A DNA stretch of 64,000 nucleotides from Acanthochlamys bracteata. Taxonomy: Eukaryota; Streptophyta; Magnoliopsida; Pandanales; Velloziaceae. The notes beneath the pieces were generated by a model. It was not told where the DNA came from. It saw nothing but the letters and a program-made list of their open reading frames with translations, and searched no databases. Location of the stretch: NCBI GenBank assembly GCA_019914995.1, contig CM034135.1:2482501-2546500 (forward strand). Direction: 5' to 3'. Both the position numbers and the translations under genes were made by a program. This document shows positions 48,915 through 60,854 of this stretch, piece after piece; within the stretch, counting starts at the first letter, position 1; each line of letters opens with the position of its first letter.

Positions 48915-51400
48915 TGAAAAACTTAAGGTTTAGAGTAGTTACTTACAGAAAGCAGAAAGTAGATTACAGTTCAAAACATGCAAAGCAGAAAGTAGCCACT
49001 TCGATTCTAATATTGACTATAGATAAAAACTACGACATATTCGCGCACTAAATCTTCTATTAGAAGAAAAAGTTTGTCTTTATGCTCTTGATATCACTCT
49101 TTCGATTACCATTAAGAAAAAAGCTAGTTATTAGTAAAAGAAAGATTCATTATTGTAATCTCAATCATGTAAAGCGACTCAAGATACCAAGTGCAAGTTA
49201 TAGATGGAGATTCCATTGTTTGACTAGAGATGCTAACTGCGAAAGTACAGAACCCTAATCATCATTAGAACGGCTTGAGAAAACATAATCGGGCATAATT
49301 CTGGTGCTTTCTTGGCATGATGAGTAACAAACAGGCCATAACTTCTCACACAGCAAAATAATTTCTCAACTTGTGCAGCTATTAGAGTTGATTGAAACTC
49401 AAAACATAATTGACAAAACTAAAGATTTATAAGTCGCCTCGTTCGTAGTGCAAAAATTAATTAACGGTATACATTATTAAAATCTATTCAGAGAAGGTCA
49501 GTTTGTCAGAAGAGTTGATTCGGAACAAAAACTTGTAAGAAGTCCCTGAGTATTCTTAAAAGAGGATATATTTTACCAGAATCACAAAATTAAAAAAGTG
49601 CATGTTCAGTTCAATAATAATTTCTTTGCATATTTGGCGGTGCTTATTAATGCTTATCAAAATTTTATTTTAACTTCTTATTCTTCAAAAAACTTTTTAT
49701 TGAAGTTTAAATTTTTTTAAAAATTTTAAAATAAGATAAATCATCCGTTATAAAGTTTTTATATATAATTTTCATTTTTTAATAAAAAACTAAGTTAATT
49801 TTTCTAAAAGTTTATTTAAAAAAATTTTTTTTCAGTAAATTTTATTATTTTAAATACTCCCAATTGTTCCAACTCTAAGTACTTGGTTAAATGCATATAA
49901 ATCTGGCTGACTCTTTAGTGTTAAAAAAAACAACTAGAACTGGAGTTTATTGTTAACTAGGTTATGTTTTCATGATTTTTTACTCAAGATAAATGTGGCA
50001 GACAATCATGTCCACCACCATAGGAACGAACACTGCAAATTATTGATTACTTAATAACCCGAAAAATTATCCTTGTCACCAATTAACTCGTTTGCCAAGC
50101 TGATGAATGTTACGGCCGTATTTTCCTATGTTACTAGAGTTCAGGCGGCTGATGATCAAATAAACCTAAATGAAAAATGGAGAAGTTAAGTGGTCGCTAC
50201 CAACAGGTCAGGATGAAAGTTTGATGTAATACATGTCAAAGAAGGAAGAGGAAACGACTAACTAAGAGATGTTTAGTAGTGCTTTTGAAAAAAAAAAAAA
50301 AATTCTTGAACGAAAAGTTTGAAGATTTTTAAACAATGAGCTCTATTTGTTTACATAAAAAAATAATAATAAAAATAATTAATAATAAAATTTTGCGATG
50401 TCAAATTTTTTATATACTTTCTAAAATAAAAATTAATCTATAGAATGTTATAGAAAGTTTAATTAAAAATATGAAATAAAAAGTTGGAATGAAAAGAAAT
50501 TTATAAGCAATCTTAAGCAACACCTAAAGCTACCAGTATAAGAATCCTGCAGGAAAGATTTGGTATTGCTAATTACAACTATATAGGCAATGGAAGATGA
50601 AAGGTCCTCGTGATTTGCAAAGCTACTTCAGGTAATGTTTCTACCCTTGTATGAGAATAAGAAATGCTTACAAAATATTACAAGCCCAAGCTCATAATTG
50701 ACACAAATATATAACTCAATAAAAATGAACATGCATTGTTCTACAGGATAGAGGTTCATGTCAATGTGTTTCCTGATGAAAGAACAACCAGTTAAAGAAC
50801 CACGGAATACATCTTATGGGAAGAGATAGTAAAAGTTTGTTAGATGGTAAGATGTGCAATCCTCCAGAGGAGAGAAACAAATGTTGCTCTACATGTGCAT
50901 AACACAAATTCATCCATAGTCATATGAAGCTATTTTGGCCAGATGCTACATATAGCGCTACAATCACCAATAACTTTAGTAGCTTAAAAAATTTCCTGAG
51001 CTACTAGTAAATTGAGCTGAAAGCGACAAACATTTTGAAATCAAAGTGTACAGCAAACTGCAGGTTAGTAGTAGGATGTCTACAGGAACAGTTATGATAT
51101 ATACCAAGCAGATTCCTAGACAGTGAAATCAAATATTCCTTTTTCTCCCATCTCTATCTTTTCTTTCTAAAAGACGATGTTGCATTTATGGTAGCAGCAG
51201 TAAAACTAAGTTACCTAACCTCCAAAAAAAGGTTACTACACTCTATGAGTAAGTTGGTTCTCAAAAACTACTGCTGTCTTATACCTACTAAAACAAACCT
51301 CTTCCTGATTTAAATAATACTGTCACTGATCCACCATTACATACCAAAAGAAGGTTGAAATATCAAATTAAGAGAAACGCGTACTAATGTGATCTCTTGA
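48915..51400. other. Gene-poor tract
   Basis: No supported gene. Missing 5' exons of the unidentified minus-strand gene could lie here. 49620-49860 and 50270-50480 are A/T blocks. The second begins with a motif shared with 9291 (TAGTGCTTTTGAAAAAAA). Confidence 0.35.
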
Positions 51401-51522
51401 TGATGATTTTCGTCTGCAAAAAAGTCGAAGATGGTAGTTGAAACTTTTCCTCAGCCAAATGGAATCATACCCACCTTCAAAATGCCTTCTCCCCAAATCT
51501 GGTATGATATGCAATATGATGC

Positions 51523-51693
51523 TTAATCTTCATCCTTATTCCTTGGCTTCTTGTAGTCCTCTTCAATGTGCTTTGCCACAAAGATCCACATATTAATGAG
51601 TTTTTTAACATCTGGGACATTGTAATTCTGGGCAACATAAATGCCGCAACCAGTTCCAAGTAGGAAAGAGAAACTGCTCCTGATTAATCCCAT
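51523..51693 (-). CDS. STMP1-like short mitochondrial membrane protein (DUF4535)
   Basis: A 56-codon gene, ATG at 51693 and TAA at 51523. The protein starts MGLIRSSFSFLLGTGCGIYV, with one hydrophobic span at residues 8-20. AQNYNVPDVKKL follows directly, then a helix (INMWIFVAKHIEEDYKK), and the end is charged (PRNKDED). The family hallmark is the small Gly-rich membrane span followed by YVAQNY.VP. It is shared with animal short transmembrane mitochondrial protein 1, which sits in the inner membrane and binds respiratory complexes. A plant role is inferred only. A leader exon ending at donor GTAAGC (52757) and an acceptor TTTAG just before the ATG suggest a 1-kb 5' untranslated intron. It stands head to head with the gene starting near 53.1 kb. 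Confidence 0.8.
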   Translation of the reverse strand: MGLIRSSFSFLLGTGCGIYVAQNYNVPDVKKLINMWIFVAKHIEEDYKKPRNKDED

Positions 51694-51699
51694 TGATTC

Positions 51700-52860
51700 C
51701 TCTAAACTATGATCGAGTAAAATTCAACATAAGCTCAAGAGTTTGATTAAGAAATTCTATATAAGCAATAACCAAGTACTAAATGGAATATCATAAGATC
51801 AGTGACAAAATACTGGATTTTGCACAAGCAGACAATTGAGATGTATAAAAAGAATATGACCAATACAACATGCATCATCGAAGACAACAGTTAAAAAGAT
51901 CAGCACTTGTAGTTTCGAGTAGTTTAAGCCAGCTCATAAAATTTACGGCAGAATCAATTGCCATTTTACGCTCACAGAGGAGAAGATTTATCATATTAGT
52001 ATGCAAGCAATAAACTTATTGAGAATTGTAATAACCTCCTAGATTTCACCAACAGTAAGCTTGTTTAGGACAAATTGAGCTACTTCCTAATTCCTATCAA
52101 TGAAATGATGTACAGGACTATTAGTTACAGTTCTAAATTATGTTAAGGTAACATATGGGAACATCAGCCTGATCATCATATGCTGATAACAATGAATAGG
52201 TGACAATAAATGTCCCGCAACATTGTGAATTCTGAAGAACAACGAGAGAGGACCACAAATTCAACTACTTCATGGTTACATGAGTTTCAAGTACTGCTAG
52301 TATCTGACCAATCACAAAGGATAATACTAGCACTCCTCCGATTTATCAGATTGAGATACATGATTGCATAAAGCTTATATTCAAGACTATATAAATGATA
52401 CAACTGAATCAAGGTAAACATCAGATCAGACTACCTTAGCTCTAGCAATACATAACATCAACATTAGAATAAAATTAAAAAATAACATGTTTATGCTAGC
52501 ATAACATATCAACCAAAGTTTCAATCATAAGAACAATTTCCTAAACCATGCGATAAAACCCCGACTTCGAATCTTAATTGAAACCGTGAAAATCAGTAAT
52601 TCAAGTTTCCACTTACATAGACCGATTCAATCATCCCGTTTTAATCTCCACGAGAAATCGTAAACACAAAGTAGAAACAATCTAACAAACAAACAACAAA
52701 ACTAGAAGAAAAAGAAAGTTATGTGAATCGCTCAAACTTTTCTTCACTGGCTTACCGAATCTCCCCGGTGATGAAGCAGTCGGTAAGCCCAAACCTGGAA
52801 ACTTCAAAAAAGTCTAGTTCCTGAGAGAGATTCACAACACCAGAGTGGAAATGTTGTCAT
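51700..52860 (-). other. 5' leader exon and leader intron of the STMP1-like gene
   Basis: The minus strand reads CGGGGAGATTCG|GTAAGC near 52757, a good donor. TTTAG|AGGAATCA lies directly before the start codon at 51693, a good acceptor. I see no other gene between them. The promoter would lie around 52800-53000 and be shared with the divergent plus-strand gene. Confidence 0.5.
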
Positions 52861-53049
52861 TAGTTTAAATCGAGGACCTATTTAAAAACCAGAATAGTTT
52901 AAATAGAAAAAATAGGTACGATTTTGAGAAGTTCTACGACAATTTGCTGAATTTCTAAATAGGGTCTAAATATTACTTATTTTCATAATAGGAGTAGTAC
53001 ATAATATTTTGGCAGAACAAGATTGAGGATTGGGTTCGGAGTTAAAAAG

Positions 53050-54205
53050 TAGCGCCGAATCTGTGAACGTATTTCTTAAGTTGGAGATCTCGCGCACCAC
53101 CTTTCGTCTTCTCCTTCTTCACCGCCGTTTCACTGACAGGTAGTGATTCCACTCTACGATTTCCTTCTTCATTTTTTTTTCCGCCGGAAATTTCAAGCTT
53201 ATAATTGCTTTGGTTTTACCATTCTTGTGGAATGTTTGGCTTCTACTTTCAAACTAGTTGTTTTTCTGATGTTTTTCGAAGTTAGAACATTTTCTAGAGC
53301 GTATGGTTTTGGTTATAAGTATTTCTTGAAGTATTGCAGTGGAAATGTTGGATAATATGCTTCAAAGAGATTGAGATTCTGTATTACTTGATAACAATTG
53401 CTTGGGCGTAGAAATTATTCATGGTAAGATTGTGCATGTTTCCACAGATTTCAGCCGCTAGTTCATAGCTCGTAGAGATACGTAGCTATAACAAAAATTT
53501 GTCCATAGTTTTGTAGAGACACTGTTCAGGTTTTATAAAATGCCTTATAGTAACACAATTTGACTTAGAAGTAAATATTGTGGGCCCATGGCCTCTAATA
53601 TTGCCGTTTTAATAACGGATTTGCCAGTCAGTTATAATTTTTATGCAGTTTATATAATATTGTTTAAATATGTCAGAAAACACGGCTTTGGATTTTGTAT
53701 AGTAATAATACAGAAGGCCAGGTTGTTTCATAGTGGCTGGGAGTTTGAGCTAAAATTGAATTTGCTTCCATTTATGGCAATCACTGCTGGTGTTCTAGCT
53801 TGATTTTAAAGCTGACTTTGCAGATGTTAAGTAGGTCCTTGTCGCGGCCAATCTGCTATGTTTGGACAGTGCTATTCATTGAGTCTAACCAACCTGAATA
53901 AAAACATCGGTGGTGTGTCAACTTCTGAGTGGTAGTTGAAATTCAAAAAATCAATCACATGATGACACATCAACCACGTCGAGATATCATTGTGAATAGT
54001 ATTTTTGTCTCGTTTGATTCTAATTATTCCACATATTTTTGTAAACTCTCTCTTTTTATGATTGCGTGTTTATGTAGAGTAACGAAACCTTGAACTTGGT
54101 TTTTTCTTTTGACATAATTTTATTTTAAAATTTTTTATACAGCATCTACATAGACATAAATGCGTTTTTTTGGTGTATTAATCATATTTTGCATACTGCT
54201 TGCAG
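53050..54205 (+). other. Leader exon and intron of the Tudor-like gene
   Basis: A pyrimidine-rich leader ends at CACTGACAG|GTAGTG (about 53140). The next exon begins after CTGCTTGCAG at 54205. Between them the DNA has frames of at most 71 codons with no recognised domain. This looks like an untranslated first exon and a 1.06-kb intron. Confidence 0.5.
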
Positions 54206-54207
54206 AT

Positions 54208-55768
54208 ATGACTTCTAGAGCTCTTCTTGGAGATGCCTGGATTAGAGAGGCTTTGGAGGACCGTGGAGTTAAGTTGAGGGACCTCCTATTCCTTAAAGCT
54301 GAATTGAAGGAAGATTGTTGAAGAGGAACTGATAGTTTCAAGACTTTGCAAGGTACCACAGAGCTATTTTGAAATGTAGATCCTTCAACTGGATTCTATT
54401 AACTGCTTCATGGTTTTAGAGTATACGCATAAGGAATTTAACGTATGTTATATCACAAACGATAAAAACTAAATAAGAATAACGTACAGGTGATTTAGTG
54501 TTACTGCATGAGGCCCTTACACTCCTTTGTTTGAGATAGTTCACCATTGCAAACTGAATACGATTGTGAGAATGGATTATTCTTGAATTGAGGCTCTTAC
54601 ACTCATAAACAGCTCAGCTCCTATGCTTCTGACAAATATAATTCAAAACCTGGACCCCTTCACTTAGTTTTTCATGGAGTTCACCAATTTGATGGATTGC
54701 AATGAGAATCCTCTGTACCTTCTTGGTGCAAAAGTGAAAATTAAGATACCTACTGTGAGAATTTTAGTTTTTGAATGTAAAGTTTTTTCTTAGCTAATGG
54801 AGTTATTATTAACAGATTGGACGGTTATTTGATGATTGCTGATGGAAAAAGCTTGCACTGGCCAAGATGTACAATCTACTTCTGGAGCTGTATATGAGTT
54901 GATTGGAGAGCCAGCTGTCATTATCAATGGTGTCCTGGATGTAACTGCTTTTAGTATTGTGCCTGTTCATTCAAGCAGTGTCAGTGACTTTGAACCAAAT
55001 AGTGATCCTCTTTTTGGCAAATTGCTGGAAGGTAGGAAAGTGTGGAAGATATTTGGGGACCAGTACTTCTCAGGGAAGGTTGTGGAGTATGACAGTGAAG
55101 CTAACTGGTACAGGGTTGTCTATGAAGATGGTGATCTGGAAGATCTAGAGTGGCATGAGCTAGAGGATGTGTTAGTGCCCCTTGATATTTCTCTCTCACT
55201 TACTGATGTATTTCATGAAAGTAGCAAATATGAGATTCTTGTTTCTGATTCAAGAGGAAAACATGCAAAGGCTGCAAAATACCGTCTTAGGAAGTCAGGA
55301 AGCCATAGGAAGGCATCAGGAAAATCCAGGGAGCACCAGGCAATTAAATTTAAAGGTCCTGAACTTAAAGAATGTTGTGAAGGAGGGTTTGTACAATTCA
55401 TAGAGGCATCAATGGATATGCCTTTGCAAAATAATGAGCAGGGAAAAGTGTCTTATGTGCCAGGAGAAAATTCTACCGAGTCAATACAACGTCAGACTAC
55501 TGGAGAAGTAACACCTATTTTGGATCTTGACCAAAGTTCCTGTACATCAAAAATCGATCGCCATTGTATAGTCACTGTAAATCAAAGTAGTGATACATTT
55601 CTACAGAAAAATTTGAAGAGCCAGTCAAGTGTTCATACACCAAGTGCTACAACTTCTAGAGCTGAAAAGCAGAAGAGAAAGGACAATGCTATTGAAGTGG
55701 CTATTTCAGAAGTAAATGTACTGCCTTTCAGATGGAACAGCAGGGCTAGTCATGGTCAACATTCCTAA
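54208..55768 (+). pseudogene. Tudor/PTM-like domain protein, probably frameshifted
   Basis: The first coding exon (ATG 54208) reads MTSRALLGDAWIREALEDRG and DLLFLKAELK, then stops at 54319-54321. Another frame continues plausibly from there as KIVEEELIVSRLCK up to a donor (AAG|GTACCA). A long frame at 54842-55768 (309 residues from its ATG) begins after another apparent shift near 54838, where IGRLFDDC should run into LMEKACTGQDV. It holds YELIGEPAVIINGV, then a Tudor-like fold of about 55 residues: GRKVWKIFGDQYFSGKVVEY, then YRVVYEDGDLEDLEWHELED and VLVPLDI. Such domains, as in the PHD protein PTM, read histone marks or bind chromatin. The C-terminal 180 residues are Ser-rich and disordered. 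Either decay or missed micro-introns could explain the two frame changes. I favour decay. Confidence 0.5.
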
Positions 55769-55943
55769 AGCTGTTAGTAGGACCTGGTATTTTGCATTTG
55801 CTTGTTACTTGGATGGCTTTTACCGCGCGGATCGACAAACTAATGACAAATTTTGTACCACAGAATTTTTACTCAGTAAATAAAACTTCCCTCCCAACTA
55901 CTTACACTGTCAAAGATGTTGCTTTCTACCTTCTAGCTCTATC

Positions 55944-58900
55944 CTAAAAGTTCTCCTTGTAGAAGTTGAATCTGGTCGTCGTGGTATGGCTGAATTCTTT
56001 TGAAAGATCCTTTAGTTGTTTTGTAAGTGTTGGTGATCCACAGTAGAAAACTCCTGCAATCCCACAGGTGACTTTATGTTTTTTCTTAACAGATTTTACA
56101 AATGGCGATGAATTCAGGGATTGTTTTATTTTTAATAGGCTTACCAATACGAGAATTTTTATGAATTCTTGCCATATCGGAGAAAACTTTTCTCCAGTTT
56201 CGCTTGCAAAATGTGTCTGTATCTGTCAAATGTTCAACTTTTCAGAGAGAAGGGATGTATGTATATATCTCCTAGATTTCTTTTATCATGCAGCAATAGT
56301 TAGCAGGCTTCCTAAGATGATGTCAACTCCATTTTTGCATGCTGTAAAGACAGGACCATTGCTATAAGAGCTGACCTTGCGTCTCCTTCATACACACTGG
56401 TCAAGTAGTTGTGCATCTCAATAACATGCTGAATATTGAAGTCCTTGATTATTTTTCGGTTTCAATCTCTCAATTATTAACTCTGGAAGCAGTATGAGAA
56501 CTTACAGTATGATCACTTTCCGCAATGTCGTTCATGACACCTGTGAACCATTCAAATGACCCTTGTTCTCTTGTCACCCAATAGAAGTAAGCTCTTCCTC
56601 AACCTTTTGCTTTATTTGTGCCTGGTTCTATTAATAGCCTGTTTTGCATTTCCTGCATTAGATTGGCCCATGTGAATGAAACTTTGTTTAGCTGTCGTTT
56701 GTAAAATTAGTTTCAGCTGTGAAAGTTCTCTCTTCAGGTATGATATTATTCAGCAAATCTTCTTTTAGTATGCTCATGAACGAGTTGCTCCTATCCCAAG
56801 GCCAATAAGAAGAAGGATGTCATATTTTTTGTAATTTTGTGCTGGTGCACCATAGGCCCATTAATCAGGAATTTTGGGAAACTGGAGAAGTGAAAAAAGG
56901 TTAACTACACCATGCAAATAAGCCGGGATTGATACAAGGAACCAGTAGAGTGAAAACTGGTATTGCATAGAGATTGTTACATTGTTGGCTGAATTTGGGT
57001 ATCTGCTATCACTGTGGTCTCCAGCCTAACTAGATTTGCCTTCTTGAAGATCACCTGGGCCTCACATGCCTATGGCCAGAACTTGATGGTTAGTATTAAG
57101 CTTTACTGAAACACTAACTGTTTCTCGCTTACATTTGTAAATGTTTCCCACAACTAAGTTACCTTTCCAAATAAGTTCCTAAGTTCTGATATCCAGTCCC
57201 CTAAGGTCCTGATATGAACACTTCAGTAATCGTCTCCTGGTGCTGATGTGATTGAAAAGGAGTGCCTGTCAAAAGAAGGAAGTGATTGAGTAGAGTGTGC
57301 AGAAGTCACGTACAAAATTTTGGATGTAGATGTTGATATATACCATTCAGAAGGTGAGACATCTGGACATTTGACAAAGAGGTACATTCCACTCTTGTAT
57401 TTAAATCCTGGTGGTTTTTTCATATGTATAGAAAGCACATTCCCTGGGTATTTTGCAGCCTGTAGAATGACAGTAATTTATGTTACTTTATCAATACTGT
57501 TCATCTATCCGTACAGCTAATAGACTTTGTATTGTGATCTCATGGAGATAGCTGACCTTGACAATGTTGACACGTTAATACTTGGCACGGAATGCTCTGA
57601 TTAACCTTTCACAAGCATAGAAGGTGACTGGGACTGCAAGGTACATCCATTTCTGAAGAAAATTATAGATGTTATCCAAACTCGCATATTTATTCTAAAG
57701 AAATATAAATGGAGCGATGCCAATGGTTTATACCATTCCCTGGTTAGAAAGATGAAGTAGGAATGCACTACAAGGAAAATATAGGCAATCACCAGCAGAT
57801 GGTGAGCGTACCAGAAAGCATTGAAACCAGCCAAATGATGGAGGGGTGATGGAAGCTTAACCACACTTCTCCTGAAAAAATGTGTTGCTAATGTGAAAGA
57901 AAAGACCATAATGATAATCATAAATATTCCTGTGAGCCCTGTGTGTTTGGATAACAGGTAGGGGTATGTGGGTTGCTCGTAATGGAAATTAGGTGCCAGT
58001 GTTTCCATAAACTTGTCTCTGGGGCATCTAATTAGTCTTGGAAGATCACAGGCCAAATGAGCTATAGTATGGACAAGTGTTGCAATTGTTATTGCCAGAG
58101 CAATCGTCTGTAGAATATAATGGAAGTATTTTTGAAGCCGTAATCTCAATGCTCTGAGATTTTATGGAAAGGATTATACTGCAAAGTGCAAATCTAACCT
58201 CGTGCATATTAATGTTGTCATCAAATAGGAAGATTTTGCTAAGAGCAGCTGATCTTAGCCTTGTCAGCGTGTCGCTATAACAGGAAGTAGTATAAGTGCC
58301 ATGTTCAGTTTCAAATCTCAGCAGCACCCTTGGCTGTACACACACAATATCCCATCACTTGAAATGCTGCTCGGTTCCTATATTGGTGAAACTTCCATGC
58401 AAAGAGAGCTATGTTTACTGTAAGCCATATTGTGAATACCCATATCCTCTTCCAGTTCTCTTGGATGAAGTCTGCCCTCTTGCTGAAAAATCTGTTTATT
58501 GGCCTTCTGTAGCGTCTTGGAATCATTGTTCTCGCAAGTGTTTGCATGCTCTTAACCATCTTCTCATTTCTCTCTGAGCTCGCCATCCCCCCAAGTAATG
58601 TCTAGCAAGCAGCACTCATGACAGGTAACTAATCTCAGGTCTTAATATTTTTCTTACCTTAACTTGAAGTACCAGTTATGAGTAGTACTAGATTGGGTTG
58701 GTACCTCTATGTAACCAAGATGATCTGGATCCAACTCCTCCATTATAAGTGCAGCATAGCTTGCAGCCTGTGACTTCAGTTTTGCAAGTTTGTTTGCGGA
58801 GGCACTTAAAATTATAACCTGAAAGTTATAACTGTGATGTTATGCTATAGAATCTGGAAGCAGTTTTAACTCTTCTTGCACTCATTGATCAGCAAGCACT

Positions 58901-59880
58901 ATTTGTGATTGGTACGTATTTGAAGATGACCTCTTTCACCTCATCTTCAGTAAGCTTTCCATCACCATTCTTGTCGCACCTGAAACAGATAGAAGAATTT
59001 GTATTAGTCTTAGCCATTGTCTATTCAAGCTCAAGAAGGTGGGGATAGAATTAATATCGTACATGTGGAAGAATATCTGAAGCCGAGAATCAAAGTTTTG
59101 GTCAGTTATTTCTTCCCGGAATTCTCTCAGTTGATCCTTGGTTATGCCGTTCTCAGGATTAAGGTTTCTCCTTCTCGCTAATGCATCGAACAATCCTCCG
59201 GCATATTCTTTGGTGTCACCCATGCCTTTCAGAAGTGAAATTGTAAAGCTGAGAAAAATGAGAACTACAGACTTTTATAATGCCATGATTCATGAATTTC
59301 ATTTAGTGATCGTCGAGTTATTTTGCATATCTCAAGCTAGATTTATCTCTGTTCCCTGCAAATCTCTACTAATATATCATGGGTTTGTGAATTTTCTAAA
59401 TTTTGATACAGGTACAAGAAGAGCATGAGATCAAAGAGAAGCAGCGAACGGCACAACTCAATAACTCACCAACATTTCCCCAAGCTCTCTTTCGGAAGAC
59501 GACCACCATCACCAGCAAGCTGATCAAAATCTTTTATCAGCAGCCTTCCATCCGTTTCCTTCCCGCCGGCCGTCTTATCAAGAAACCTCAATCCTCTTAA
59601 CACAATCTCCATACTAGACTTCATTTTCAACATACCAGGAGGGCGGGGCCGTGGAGGCCGCCGTCCACTTGCAGCCCCCACAGCAGCCTCCTTAAGCGAC
59701 ACTAGTGCGGACAAACCTTTCTGCGGGGCGAGCATTCCCGCCAGCTTACGGGACCCTTGCCATAGAACGTCATTGCTGAAGCTTCGTGTCTCGGTATGTT
59801 CGATCTGAATTGCAATGCTCCCATGGAGAGGAACGAGACAAATAGTCGTGGATTGAATCCATGCAATGCAATGCTATGCA
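55944..59880 (-). pseudogene. RBOHE-like NADPH oxidase pseudogene
   Basis: All parts of a plant respiratory burst oxidase (superoxide-producing, plasma membrane) lie in order. They are an N-terminal MLAPQKGLSALVSLKEAAVG and LRGLRFLDKTAGG (59735-59520), EF-hand regions with [14 protein letters not shown] (near 59160) and [15 protein letters not shown] (58790-58700), membrane entry ENWKRIWVFTIWL (58440), heme spans with HLACDLPRL and LTGFNAFWYAHHL-like AGFNAFWYAHHLLVI (58070-57770), FAD motif [11 protein letters not shown] (57260), NADPH motifs (56850-56770), [15 protein letters not shown] (56590) and the C terminus [13 protein letters not shown] to KENF (55944). Breaks: one-base losses near 58315 and 58275, TGA at 57223-57225 replacing a Leu in the FAD domain, loss of the usual donor after REWYK (57735), and shifts near 56855 and 56780. 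RBOHE is favoured by the heme-domain wording. No full oxidase can be made. Confidence 0.9.
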
Positions 59881-59950
59881 AATGCAAAGGATTAATGTTG
59901 AGATTGGTTAAGGAGAATGAATGAAAACAATGTTGGTCGAGAGAAGTGGT

Positions 59951-60023
59951 GAGGAGAGAGAGAGAGAGAGGTTGGATGAGAAAGAGATGGCGGGTAATAT
60001 TTAGCCGTTGGCTTTATAAAGAG
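59951..60023 (-). promoter_or_regulatory. Promoter remnant of the RBOH pseudogene
   Basis: On the minus strand CTTTATAAAG (60014-60023) could be the TATA box. A CT-dinucleotide run (59951-59971) follows about 45 bp downstream and looks like a plant leader. These sit 120-140 bp ahead of the first conserved coding segment and appear undamaged, so the locus may still be transcribed. Confidence 0.45.
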
Positions 60024-60029
60024 ACCAGC

Positions 60030-60850
60030 AGCTGCTGCTGCTACACGCGTTGCGCTAGCTTGTTCTGCTTTGGTTGTTCTATTTCATTTCTTCGTAGTTT
60101 TCTTCTCTTGAAAGTTTAATTTAATAGCCAAAAAAACTTTTTTTTTTTTTTTTTTGCGATAAATTAGGCTAGATTTCTCTGTTTGAACGAAATCAAGTCG
60201 GTAGTCGTGCAAAGAAAAAAAATCTAAGTAAGCTTTTATTTTGTGTCTTTGCATAACATTGAAGCCCATTACGTTGAATTGAATATGAGGCGCTAAAAGT
60301 TCAAACCTTCTCAAACAACCAATGAATTCTTGTTCATTCATTTTAAGTTCAATTAATTTGTTCAACTCCATTTTCTTTTGCACAGTTTGTTTATCTATTC
60401 TTAGACTATACTCCTTCCGTTACAGCTAACATATTTGGGCACACTGTAGACATAATATTCGAATGATCATAACGCATTACCGACGCCGTTGTTGCATTGC
60501 TGGAACGGCGAAATTCATATATTTTATAAGATACTTTTAACCCTTTAGCCAAAAGGAATGCATCTCTCATTCAATCCTGCCTGGATCTTCTTCTAATTAA
60601 TAAATGTTCTTGATAAATTTCCAGAGTGAAGTTCTATTAACTTCTAACAGAAAACTGGTAAACACATTACATATTGAGTACATCATGATATTACCTTTGC
60701 GACCAGCACAACTACATCGATATAGAGAAAAAGAAACCTTCAAGATATTTAATGATGGAACGGTGTATATACGAAGATATGAGAATCTATGGTCAGAGAA
60801 GACGCTATCTGTACAAGGATTTTGGGAAGAACCTTGACTACACTAACCTA
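60030..60850. other. Spacer between RBOH pseudogene and kinesin-5 gene
   Basis: It contains the distal promoter of the RBOH copy and the 3' untranslated region of the minus-strand kinesin gene. Poly-T (60137-60156) and other A/T runs occur. No reading frame is supported. Confidence 0.5.
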
Positions 60851-60854
60851 ATTA

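Noticed and set aside
49140..49250. Minus-strand peptide MESPSITCTWYLESLY as a 5' exon of the unidentified gene
   Set aside because: No donor in a phase that joins the exon at 48913, so the link is not supported.
55944..56147. Stand-alone 67-residue minus-strand gene
   Set aside because: Its sequence is the C terminus of the RBOH copy and belongs to that pseudogene.
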